A stretch of 52,458 nt of DNA from Dyella sp. EPa41 (GTDB lineage Bacteria; Pseudomonadota; Gammaproteobacteria; Xanthomonadales; Rhodanobacteraceae), in NCBI RefSeq assembly GCF_016586165.1, contig NZ_BCPR01000031.1, positions 1 to 52,458 of the forward strand, given 5' to 3'. The translations under genes and the position numbers were made by a program. Shown here in pieces: positions 1-7,768 of this stretch. Every line of letters starts with the position of its first letter. The stretch's first letter is position 1. A model generated the notes under the pieces. That model saw only the letters and a program-made list of their open reading frames with translations, was not told the DNA's origin and did no database searches.

Positions 1-115
1 CGGTCGCCGCGGGAGCCGGAGCGGGCTGCGGGGCCGTGCTGGCGTTGTCGTTGTTGTTGCTGCAGGCGGCGAGCACGAGCAGGGCGGAACACAGGAACGA
101 CAGACGCTTCAGCAT
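1..115 (-). CDS. Partial lipoprotein N-terminus, probably a DsbA-type thiol:disulfide protein
   Basis: Only the first 38 codons lie in the window; the gene runs off the left edge. The ATG at 115 follows a good ribosome site (GAGGATCACC). The product opens with MLKR, a hydrophobic stretch and a lipobox (LVLAAC), then a low-complexity Asn, Ala and Pro-rich tether, so it is a lipid-anchored periplasmic protein. In Xanthomonadales a DsbA-like disulfide oxidoreductase commonly follows cytochrome c4 in this order. The catalytic CxxC part is outside the window, so the identity is inferred from position; the lipoprotein signal is seen directly. Confidence 0.6.
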   Translation of the reverse strand, partial: MLKRLSFLCSALLVLAACSNNNDNASTAPQPAPAPAAT

Positions 116-184
116 GGTGATCCTCGGTACTTTGTCTGGCTTGGAACGGACACGCCGGCCTGGTGGCCGGCGTGTCGAAGGCGA

Positions 185-958
185 TTACTTCGCGGCGGCG
201 GCGCCGGATGCGCCTTCGGCGGCGTGCAAGCCTTCAATGTAGCTGGCGACGGCGGCGATGTCCTTCGCGTCGAGCTTCTTGGCGATGCCCGGCATGATCT
301 GCGCGTGCGCGTCGTCGCCCCAGGTGGTGCCGTCGTGCCACGACTTGAGGGTGGCTTCGATGTACTGCGCGTGCTGGCTGGCCAGCTGCGGGTAGATGGC
401 GCCCGGATTGCCGCGGCCGTCGATGCTGTGGCACGCCATGCAGGCCGGCACACCCTTGGTGGTGTCGCCCTGGCGATAGAGCTGCTCGCCGCGCTCGACC
501 AGCGCCTGGTCGGCCACGCCCGGCAGCGAGGCCTTGCTGGCGAAGTAGGCGCCGATGTCGTGCATGTCCTGCTCGGAGAGCGGGGTCGCCATGCCGAGCA
601 TGATCGGGTTCTGGCGCTTGCTGCCCTTGAAGCTGGTGAGCTGGCGAACGATGTAGGACTCCTGCTGGCCCGCGAGCTTCGGGTACTGGGCATCGCTGGA
701 ATTGCCATCCATGCCGTGGCAGGCGCCGCAGGCGGCGGCCTTGCCGGCGCCGGCGGCGGCATCGCCCGGCTTGACGGCGGCGGTGGCTTCGGCCGGCTTC
801 GCCTGTTCGGCGCTGGCGGCGGCCGCAGGCTGCGCGGCGGTGGCCGCGGCGGCGGGCTTGGCTTCCTGGGCGAACACCACGCTGGAAGACAGCGCAAAGA
901 CGAGGGCTACGGCATAACCAACAACAGCGGGCCGGAAACCGGCGGGCCGAAAACTCAT
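185..958 (-). CDS. Di-haem cytochrome c4
   Basis: A 257-residue periplasmic electron carrier between the bc1 complex and terminal oxidases. It has a Sec signal peptide (cleavage near VVFAQ), then an Ala/Lys/Pro-rich linker of about 45 residues, then two class I cytochrome c domains, each with one CxxCH haem site (CGACH and CMACH). The two-domain layout with HGMDG and HSIDGRG after the haem motifs is typical of cytochrome c4. The ATG at 958 follows GGGAGACAAG. It is divergent from engB and co-oriented with the lipoprotein gene on its left, a conserved order in this order of bacteria. The long low-complexity linker may set the haem domains away from the membrane (inference). Confidence 0.93.
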   Translation of the reverse strand: MSFRPAGFRPAVVGYAVALVFALSSSVVFAQEAKPAAAATAAQPAAAASAEQAKPAEATAAVKPGDAAAGAGKAAACGACHGMDGNSSDAQYPKLAGQQESYIVRQLTSFKGSKRQNPIMLGMATPLSEQDMHDIGAYFASKASLPGVADQALVERGEQLYRQGDTTKGVPACMACHSIDGRGNPGAIYPQLASQHAQYIEATLKSWHDGTTWGDDAHAQIMPGIAKKLDAKDIAAVASYIEGLHAAEGASGAAAAK

Positions 959-1068
959 ACACTTGTCTCCCGAAAAACTGCTATGGCTGCACGGCTCGCG
1001 CTGGCCTGCACGTCCGCAACTGGCAGAAACTAACGGATTATCTCCGCGTCACCTTAGCCGGTCAAACC

Positions 1069-1704
1069 ATGTCCAATCCCTTGCAGGGCGCGCAGTTCGT
1101 GCTCGCCGCCCATCGAATCTCACAGCTTCCGCCGGATCACGGCGCCGAGGTGGCTTTTGCCGGCCGTTCCAATGCAGGCAAGTCCAGCGCGCTCAATGCG
1201 TTGACCGGCCATCGTGGGCTGGCGCGCACCTCCAAGACACCGGGTCGCACGCAGCAAATGGTCGCATTCTCGCTGCCGCCGCTGGCGCAGGGTGACGGCG
1301 AAGCGCCGCTGACGGTGCGGCTCATCGATCTTCCCGGCTACGGCTACGCGAAGGTACCCGAGGAGCTGCGCGCGCACTGGAAGCAGGAAATCGACGCCTA
1401 TCTCCATCACCGGCGCAGCCTGCGCGGGGTCGTGCTGATTTCCGATATCCGGCATCCGATGAAGGAGTTCGACCGGATGATGCTGGAGTTCTGCTTCGCC
1501 ACGCACCTGCCTTGCCACGTGCTGCTGACCAAGGCCGACAAGCTCTCGCGCAACCAGGCCGCGCAGGCCTTGGCGGCGCTGCGCAAGGATCTGGCGGCGG
1601 GCGGCACCCAGGCCACGGCGCAGGTGTTTTCCTCGCAGGCGCCGACCGGCGTGGACGAGGCGCGCGCGGCGATCGTGACCCTGCTGCAGACGCCGCGCGA
1701 GTAA
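1069..1704 (+). CDS. engB: Ribosome-biogenesis GTP-binding protein EngB (YihA/YsxC)
   Basis: A 211-residue TRAFAC GTPase needed for late assembly of the large ribosomal subunit. G1 is GRSNAGKSS at residues 32-40, G3 is DLPGYGYAKV and G4 is TKADK; the short N-terminus and spacing fit EngB. The start at 1069 gives MSNPLQGAQF, the usual beginning. It is transcribed away from cytochrome c4 from a shared region of about 110 bp. The downstream gene msrC lies convergently only 3 bp away. Confidence 0.96.
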   Translation: MSNPLQGAQFVLAAHRISQLPPDHGAEVAFAGRSNAGKSSALNALTGHRGLARTSKTPGRTQQMVAFSLPPLAQGDGEAPLTVRLIDLPGYGYAKVPEELRAHWKQEIDAYLHHRRSLRGVVLISDIRHPMKEFDRMMLEFCFATHLPCHVLLTKADKLSRNQAAQALAALRKDLAAGGTQATAQVFSSQAPTGVDEARAAIVTLLQTPRE

Positions 1705-1707
1705 GCC

Positions 1708-2205
1708 TCAGTCTTTGAGGCTCTCCATGAACACCGCGCAGAGCGCTTCCATGCCGGCGCGATCTTCGTCGTCGAAGCGGGCTACCGAAGGGCTGTCCAC
1801 GTCCCATACGCCGAACAGGCGGCCATCGGCGCGCACCAGCGGCACCACGATTTCCGACTGCGACGCCGCGTCGCACGCGATATGGCCGTCGAAGTCATGC
1901 ACGTCGCGCACGACCTGGGTCTCGCGCGCCTGCGCCGCCGTGCCGCACACGCCGCGACCGAGGGCGATGCGGATGCATGCCGGCTTGCCCTGGAACGGGC
2001 CGACCACCAGCTCGGTGCCGTCGTAGAGATAGAACCCGCACCAATTGAGGTCGGGCAGGCCGTGATAGACCAGCGCCGAGAAATTCGCCGCGTTGGCGAT
2101 CATGTCGGGCTCGCCCTCGAGCAGGCCGCGCGCCTGCCGGCACAGGTCCTCGTAGTGTTCGCGCTTGCTCGCGTACGCCTGCGTGGATACTTCGAACATG
2201 GGCAT
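1708..2205 (-). CDS. msrC: Free methionine-(R)-sulfoxide reductase (GAF domain)
   Basis: A single-GAF-domain protein of 165 residues, the same length as E. coli MsrC/YebR, which reduces free methionine-R-sulfoxide with thioredoxin. All three cysteines characteristic of the family are present: the one in KPACIRI, the catalytic one in GVCGTAA and the one in HIACDA, and the WCGFYLY and SEIVVPL signatures are intact. I chose the ATG at 2205 (MPMFEV), preceded by GCGAGG; a second ATG two codons on is equally possible. Longer in-frame extensions to 2289 add an Arg/Ala-rich stretch unlike the family. It is divergent from bioD and convergent with engB. Confidence 0.92.
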   Translation of the reverse strand: MPMFEVSTQAYASKREHYEDLCRQARGLLEGEPDMIANAANFSALVYHGLPDLNWCGFYLYDGTELVVGPFQGKPACIRIALGRGVCGTAAQARETQVVRDVHDFDGHIACDAASQSEIVVPLVRADGRLFGVWDVDSPSVARFDDEDRAGMEALCAVFMESLKD

Positions 2206-2226
2206 GAGCCTCGCTGCCAAAGCACG

Positions 2227-2232
2227 TATTAT
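2227..2232 (+). promoter_or_regulatory. Candidate -10 element (TATTAT) of bioD
   Basis: TATTAT is followed after 8 bases by an in-frame ATG at 2241, so transcription would begin at or next to that ATG. No convincing -35 is seen. The likely protein start is 63 bases further on at 2304. Confidence 0.35.
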
Positions 2233-2303
2233 GCGCCCGCATGGCGCGCGCCGGCACGACGGGCGCGCGCATCGGTTCCAGGCCGCCACCAGGGGACAGG
2301 CGC

Positions 2304-2975
2304 ATGTCGACGTTCTTCGTAGCGGGTACCGACACAGGCATCGGCAAGACCCATGCGACCTGCGCGCTGCTGCATGCCGTGCGTGCGCGCGGTCTCAGTG
2401 CCTGCGGGATGAAGCCGGTGGCCAGCGGCAGCATCGAAACGCGGGAGGGCCTGCGCAACGACGATGCGCTGGCGCTGCAGGCGGCCAGCAGCGCGCCCAT
2501 GCCGTACGAATGGATCAACCCCATCGCGCTGCGCGAGCCCTTGTCGCCGCACCTGGCGGCCGCCCACGAGGGGGTGGATATCCGCCTGGCCCCGCTGCGC
2601 GATGCATTCATGCGCCTGCGCGACATGCATGACGTGGTGATGGTCGAAGGTGTCGGCGGCTGGCTGGTGCCGCTGTCGCGCGGGCTGCTTGCCTCGGACA
2701 TCGCGCGGCAATGGCAGCTGCCGGTGATCCTGGTGGTCGGCATGCGCTTGGGCTGTCTCAGCCATGCGCTGCTCAGCGCCCGTGCGATCGCCACCGACGG
2801 CTGCCGGCTGGTTGGATGGATCGGCAACCGCATCGACCCTGACATGGCGGCGGTGGAGGAAAACCTGGCGACGCTGCGCCAGCTGCTGCCCGCACCGTGC
2901 CTCGGCGTGCTGCCCTATGGCGAACCGCCCCAGGCCGCCTCGGCCTACCTGGATCTTGAAGCGGTCCTGGAGTGA
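2304..2975 (+). CDS. bioD: Dethiobiotin synthetase BioD
   Basis: ATP-dependent carboxylation of 7,8-diaminopelargonate to dethiobiotin, the penultimate step of biotin synthesis. The 223-residue product starts MSTFFVAG and has the P-loop GTDTGIGKT at residues 8-16, KPVASG, the metal-binding VEGVGGW motif and the GWIGN base-binding motif. The ATG at 2304 is preceded by AGGGGACAGG. An upstream in-frame ATG at 2241 would add 21 residues not found in the family. No other biotin gene lies in the window. Confidence 0.96.
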   Translation: MSTFFVAGTDTGIGKTHATCALLHAVRARGLSACGMKPVASGSIETREGLRNDDALALQAASSAPMPYEWINPIALREPLSPHLAAAHEGVDIRLAPLRDAFMRLRDMHDVVMVEGVGGWLVPLSRGLLASDIARQWQLPVILVVGMRLGCLSHALLSARAIATDGCRLVGWIGNRIDPDMAAVEENLATLRQLLPAPCLGVLPYGEPPQAASAYLDLEAVLE

Positions 2976-3023
2976 CTACACGCCGCGCCTGCCTGCATGG
3001 CGCGGCCGAACCGGAGACTCACC

Positions 3024-3374
3024 ATGGCGATGCGCAGCCACTATTACCTGTCGATTGCCGACCTGTCCCACGCACGCGGGCCCGTGCCTGCGCTGAGCTA
3101 TGACGGCGCCGGACCGGACGACCTCGCTGCTGCAGTGCAGGAAGCGTTGCGCACGCCGTCGCTGTTCGAGCGCTGGCGCGCCATGCAGGACGAGCCGGAC
3201 GAGGTCGATCCCACGCTGGGGGCGACCGATCCCGCCGCCACCGTGAGCGCCCATGTCCACGACCTGCGCATCGACGTGGACCTCGTCACCGACCTGCCGA
3301 TGAGCATCGTGCGGCACCGCCTGAACCTGCTGATCGGTTCGAGCTGGCAGCTGCGGGACATGCGCAAGGCCTGA
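3024..3374 (+). CDS. Small uncharacterised protein
   Basis: A 116-residue soluble protein with no signal peptide, membrane segment or motif I recognise. The start at 3024 follows GGAG at 7 bases; an ATG two codons later is possible, and one nine codons upstream lacks a ribosome site. It begins about 50 bp after bioD on the same strand, so it may be cotranscribed. The reading frame has normal GC-rich codon use and is followed immediately by a REP pair. No function is proposed. Confidence 0.6.
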   Translation: MAMRSHYYLSIADLSHARGPVPALSYDGAGPDDLAAAVQEALRTPSLFERWRAMQDEPDEVDPTLGATDPAATVSAHVHDLRIDVDLVTDLPMSIVRHRLNLLIGSSWQLRDMRKA

Positions 3375-3383
3375 CGGGCGCTT

Positions 3384-3471
3384 TTTGTGGGAGCGCACCC
3401 TGTGCGTGACGCCCGAACGAAGATGATGCACCGCGGCGTTGCCAGTCGCGCACAGGGTGCGCTCCCACAAA
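3384..3471. repeat. REP pair (inverted)
   Basis: Two 27-base copies of the GTGGGAGCGCACC...GTGCG(C/T)GAC repeat face each other (3384-3410 and 3445-3471) around a 34-base spacer, forming a large stem-loop between the small gene and the M3 peptidase gene. The same unit recurs at 31619, 32109, 32200, 32610 and 51951. Confidence 0.85.
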
Positions 3472-3564
3472 GGCCAAATAGGGCAGGACTTCCAGCCCTT
3501 GGCACCCGCATCAAGGAATGGGTAGGCTCCGGGTTCATTTGTCCGCCCACCAGGGGAACCGAAG

Positions 3565-5772
3565 ATGCTCCGTCTCCGCACACTCGTGATCGCCACCTCC
3601 ATGGCGCTCGCCGCCTGTTCCCACCAGTCGAACGAGCAGGCCCAGCCGCCCGCTCCGGCCCCGGCCAGCACCGCGCCGGCCAAGGCTTCCACTGCCGCCG
3701 CCACGCCTGAGGTCAGTGCCGTGAATCCGTTCCTCGAACCCAGCACCCTGCCGTTCCAGGCACCGCCGTTCGACAAGATCAAGGACGGCGACTACCAGCC
3801 GGCGTTCGAAGAAGGCATGAAGCAGCACCTGGAGGAGATCAACAAGATCGCCGACAACCCGGAGCCGCCGACCTTCGAGAACACCTTCATCCCGATGGAG
3901 AAGTCGGGCCAGCTGATGACGCGCGTGATGCAGGCGTTCAACGCGGTGAGCGGCGCCAACACCAACGACACGCTGCAGAAGGTGCAGGAAGAGGAAGCGC
4001 CCAAGCTCGCCGAGCACCAGGACGCGATCGTGATGAACGACAAGCTGTTCAAGCGCATCGAGACCATTTACGAGCAGCGCGATTCGCTCAAGCTCGACCC
4101 GGAATCCAAGCGCCTGGTCGAAGTGACCTACAAGAACTTCGTGCGCGGCGGTGCCAAGCTGTCCGATGCCGACAAGGCGAAGCTGAAGGACCTCAACAAG
4201 GAAGAGTCCACGCTCAGCACGCAGTTCACCAACAAGCTGCTCGCCGCCACCAAGGCCGGCGCGCTGGTGGTGGACGACAAGAGCAAGCTCGATGGCCTGT
4301 CCGACGGCGACATCGCCGCGGCGGTGGAAGCGGCCAAGGCACGCAAGCTGGACGGCAAGTGGGTGATCCCGCTGCAGAACACCACGCAGCAGCCGGCGCT
4401 GCAGAGCCTCAACGATCGCGCCACGCGCGAGCAGCTGTTCAAGGCCTCGTGGGATCGCGCCGAGAAGGGCGACGCCAATGACACGCGCGACATGATTGCC
4501 CGCATCGCGCAGATCCGCGCCGAGCAGGCCAAGGTGCTGGGCTTCTCCAGCTATGCCGCATGGAAGCTGGAAGACCAGATGGCCAAGACGCCGGAGGCGG
4601 CGCTGGGCTTCATGGACAAGCTGGCCCCGGCCGCCACGGCGCGCGCCGAGCGCGAGGCCAAGGACATCCAGGACGTGATCGACCAGCAGAAGGGCGGCTT
4701 CAAGGTCGAGGCATGGGACTGGAACCACTACGCCGAGCAGGTGCGCAAGGCGAAGTACGACCTGGACGAATCGCAGATCAAGCCGTACTTCGAGCTGGAC
4801 AACGTGCTGCAGAACGGCGTGTTCTACGCCGCCAACCAGCTCTACGGCCTGACCTTCAAGGAGCGCAAGGACATCCCCGTCTGGCAGCCGGACGTGCGCG
4901 TGTTCGAGGTGTTCGACAAGGACGGCTCGTCGCTCGCGCTGTTCTATTGCGACTACTTCAAGCGCGACAACAAGAACGGCGGCGCCTGGATGAGCAACCT
5001 GGTCGACCAGTCCAAGTTGATGGGCACCAAGCCGGTGGTGTTCAACGTCGCCAACTTCACCAAGCCCGCACCGGGCCAGCCGGCGCTGCTGTCGTTTGAC
5101 GACGTGATCACCATGTTCCACGAGTTCGGCCATGGCCTGCACGGCATCTTCGCCAACTCGCAGTACCCGAGCTTGTCGGGTGCGGCCACCGCGCGCGACT
5201 TCGTGGAATTCCCGTCGCAGTTCAACGAGCACTGGGCCACCGATCCGAAGATCTTCGCCAACTACGCGAAAAACTACAAAACCGGCGAGCCGATGCCGGC
5301 CGAGCTGGTGGAGAAGATCAAGAAGTCGAAGACCTTCAACAAGGGCTACGACATGACCGAACTGCTTTCAGCCGCGCTGCTCGACATGAGCTGGCACAGC
5401 CTGGGCCCGGATGCGCCGAAGCAGGATCCGGACAAGTTCGAGGCCGAGGCGCTGGCCAAGGCCAAGATCAACCTGGGCTACGTGCCGCCGCGCTACCGCT
5501 CCAGCTACTTCCAGCACATCTGGGGCAACGGCTATGCCGCCGGTTACTACGCCTACCTGTGGACGGAAATGCTCGCCGATGACGCCTTCCAGGGCTTCGT
5601 TGACAAGGGCGGCATGACCCGCGCGAACGGCGACCGCTTCCGCGAGATGGTGCTCTCGCGCGGCAACACCGAAGAGCTGGCCAAGATGTACAAGGACTGG
5701 CGCGGCAAGGACCCGAGCATCGAGCCGATGCTGCTGAACCGTGGCCTGAAGGAAGCACCGCAGAAGAAGTGA
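3565..5772 (+). CDS. dcp: M3-family zinc metallopeptidase, Dcp-like lipoprotein
   Basis: A 735-residue peptidyl-dipeptidase or oligopeptidase A-like enzyme that removes dipeptides or cuts short peptides. A signal peptide with lipobox (MALAAC, Cys near residue 19) and a Pro/Ala tether indicate a lipid-anchored periplasmic enzyme, unlike cytosolic E. coli Dcp. The zinc site HEFGHGLHG is at residues 519-527 (HExxH), and the third ligand is probably the Glu in FVEFPSQ about 25 residues later. The C-terminal IWGNGYAAGYYAYLW block is typical of M3. The ATG at 3565 follows AGGGGA. A strong terminator follows the gene. Dcp versus OpdA specificity cannot be read from sequence. Confidence 0.93.
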   Translation: MLRLRTLVIATSMALAACSHQSNEQAQPPAPAPASTAPAKASTAAATPEVSAVNPFLEPSTLPFQAPPFDKIKDGDYQPAFEEGMKQHLEEINKIADNPEPPTFENTFIPMEKSGQLMTRVMQAFNAVSGANTNDTLQKVQEEEAPKLAEHQDAIVMNDKLFKRIETIYEQRDSLKLDPESKRLVEVTYKNFVRGGAKLSDADKAKLKDLNKEESTLSTQFTNKLLAATKAGALVVDDKSKLDGLSDGDIAAAVEAAKARKLDGKWVIPLQNTTQQPALQSLNDRATREQLFKASWDRAEKGDANDTRDMIARIAQIRAEQAKVLGFSSYAAWKLEDQMAKTPEAALGFMDKLAPAATARAEREAKDIQDVIDQQKGGFKVEAWDWNHYAEQVRKAKYDLDESQIKPYFELDNVLQNGVFYAANQLYGLTFKERKDIPVWQPDVRVFEVFDKDGSSLALFYCDYFKRDNKNGGAWMSNLVDQSKLMGTKPVVFNVANFTKPAPGQPALLSFDDVITMFHEFGHGLHGIFANSQYPSLSGAATARDFVEFPSQFNEHWATDPKIFANYAKNYKTGEPMPAELVEKIKKSKTFNKGYDMTELLSAALLDMSWHSLGPDAPKQDPDKFEAEALAKAKINLGYVPPRYRSSYFQHIWGNGYAAGYYAYLWTEMLADDAFQGFVDKGGMTRANGDRFREMVLSRGNTEELAKMYKDWRGKDPSIEPMLLNRGLKEAPQKK

Positions 5773-5792
5773 TGCGGCGTCATCCGTCGAGG

Positions 5793-5827
5793 AAAAAGGG
5801 CCGGCCCATGCCGGCCCTTTTCTTTTT
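5793..5827 (+). terminator. Intrinsic terminator of the M3 peptidase gene
   Basis: Stem GGGCCGGC / GCCGGCCC (5798-5805 and 5810-5817) with a CCAT loop is followed by TTTTCTTTTT and preceded by an A-run, so it could act in both directions. Confidence 0.85.
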
Positions 5828-6146
5828 CGCTGCAAGGCGTGCCCGACTGGATTTCGGTGCGCGTGCGTATCGGTGAACGCATCCTCACGCACCGCTCGTG
5901 ATGCGTCGTGGGGCATCGCCTTGCGCACCGGGCGAGCGGCAAGGTACCTGGATCATGGGCCAGGGAACGGCCTCCCCGGCCGTGGCCTGCCTCATCAAGC
6001 CGGCCGGGACCGAGCCGGCCGGGCAGGGAATGCGGCCGATCCACGTAATTTTTCGGTTCCCATCCGGCTCCCGTCGGCGTCAAATGGAGGTCCGGCCAGC
6101 GGACCGGCCACCTGCCTACTCATGCGTGATCTCGAAGGGGGCATCC
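5828..6146. other. Non-coding stretch upstream of the DUF2252 gene
   Basis: About 320 bases without a supported gene. Short GC-rich inverted repeats (GCCGGCC-type around 5980-6020) and an AT-richer patch near 6046-6056 are visible, but no convincing promoter. Confidence 0.4.
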
Positions 6147-7631
6147 ATGTCCACCGTAGCTGAGCCTCAGGTTTCTTCCGGCAAGCAGCCCGGCAAACCG
6201 CACCGCGCGTCAGGCCGGCACAAGGCGAAGGTGGCGGCCCCGCCGCCCGCACCGCTGGAGAGCATGTTGCCGCACAGCTTCAGGCACACGGTGGAAGACC
6301 GCGAGGCCATGGGCAAGGCGCTGCGCTCGGCATGCTCGCGCAAGGCCTTGGGCGGCTGGTCACCGACACACAAGCGTTTCGACCCCGTCGACGTGTTGAT
6401 CGAAACCTCGAAAGGGCGTATCGAGGCGCTGGTGCCGATCCGCTACGGACGCATGATGGCGTCGCCATTCGCGTTCTACCGTGGCGCCGCGGCGATCATG
6501 GCGGGCGACCTTTCCACCACGGCGAACACCGGCATCCATCTGCAGATCTGCGGCGACGCCCACCTGGTCAATTTCGGCGGCTTTGCGACGCCCGAGCGGA
6601 AACTGGTGTTCGACATCAACGATTTCGACGAAACCGCGCCGGGCCCGTGGGAGTGGGACATCAAGCGCCTTTGCGCGAGCCTGGTGGTGGCGTCACGCGC
6701 CAATGGCTTCAGCGCGCAAGAGGCGAAGGACGCCGCGTGGGAGGCCGCATCCGCCTACCGCGATTACATGACCGACTATGCGGCGATGCCCTTGCTGGCG
6801 GCCTGGTACGACCATATCGATCTGCAGGACGTGATTGACCGCATGGAAGACCAGCAGCTCAAGAAAGTGGCGATCAAGAGCGTGCGCAAGGCGGTGGAAC
6901 ACACGGCGCATACCAAGGAGTTCGTCAAGCTGACCGTCGCCGGCGGCTCGCCGCCGCGCATCCAGGACGAGCCCCCGCTGGTCTATCACGACAATGCCTT
7001 GCAGAACGAGGTCAGCCAGGAAGATCGCCTGAAGGCGTTCGCTTCCTACCGCGAATCGCTCTCGCCGGAGCGACGCGTGCTGCTCGATCGCTTCGAGCCG
7101 ATGGACACCGCGGTGAAGGTGGTCGGCGTGGGCAGCGTGGGCACCTATTGCGGCATCATGCTGCTGGTGTCGGGCAATGGTGATCCGTTGTTCCTGCAGT
7201 TTAAGGAAGCGCGCCAGTCGGTGATCGAGCCTTTCATCGGCAAGTGCCCCTACAAGCACCAGGGGCAGCGCGTGGTGACGGGGCAGCGTCTCATGCAATC
7301 GGCCAGCGACATGTTCCTCGGCTGGACGCAGGGCGCGAGCCGCGAGTTCTACGTGCGGCAACTTCGTGACGCCAAGGTGTCGCCGCAGGTGGAACTGATG
7401 AGGCCGTCCAATATGCGCCGTTACGGGCGTTTGTGCGCGCATGCCGTGGCGCGTGCGCATGCGCGATCGACCGACGCCATCGTGCTGGCCAGCTATCTCG
7501 GCAGGAGCGATGCGTTCGCCGATGCGATGGCGTCGTTCTCGGTCGCGTATGCCGACCAGAACGAGCGCGATCACGACGCCCTGGTCAAGGCCGCGAGGGC
7601 CGGACGGGTGGACGTCGCCACGATCCAATGA
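6147..7631 (+). CDS. DUF2252 family protein
   Basis: A 494-residue protein of the DUF2252 family, whose biochemical role is not established. The fold is thought to be related to aminoglycoside-phosphotransferase-like kinases; here GDAHLVNFG, DINDFDET and the WDIKRL block look like catalytic and metal-binding loops. No signal peptide or membrane segment is seen, so it is probably cytosolic. The first 40 residues are a basic Lys/Pro/Ala-rich tail. The ATG at 6147 follows GAAGGGGG; the frame stays open upstream to 5898 without support. It stands alone between a terminator and convergent glycosyltransferase genes. Confidence 0.85.
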   Translation: MSTVAEPQVSSGKQPGKPHRASGRHKAKVAAPPPAPLESMLPHSFRHTVEDREAMGKALRSACSRKALGGWSPTHKRFDPVDVLIETSKGRIEALVPIRYGRMMASPFAFYRGAAAIMAGDLSTTANTGIHLQICGDAHLVNFGGFATPERKLVFDINDFDETAPGPWEWDIKRLCASLVVASRANGFSAQEAKDAAWEAASAYRDYMTDYAAMPLLAAWYDHIDLQDVIDRMEDQQLKKVAIKSVRKAVEHTAHTKEFVKLTVAGGSPPRIQDEPPLVYHDNALQNEVSQEDRLKAFASYRESLSPERRVLLDRFEPMDTAVKVVGVGSVGTYCGIMLLVSGNGDPLFLQFKEARQSVIEPFIGKCPYKHQGQRVVTGQRLMQSASDMFLGWTQGASREFYVRQLRDAKVSPQVELMRPSNMRRYGRLCAHAVARAHARSTDAIVLASYLGRSDAFADAMASFSVAYADQNERDHDALVKAARAGRVDVATIQ

Positions 7632-7768
7632 TCCCGGCGGTCTTGCCGCGCCCACGATGAAATCCGCCTTGCCGCCCGGGTGGAGGCGGCTTCATTTCGT
7701 CCCGTGCAACGGTCGATGCAAGTGATTCACCGGAACGAGCGGGAAGCCGCTTCCGGGGGCGCGATCGC

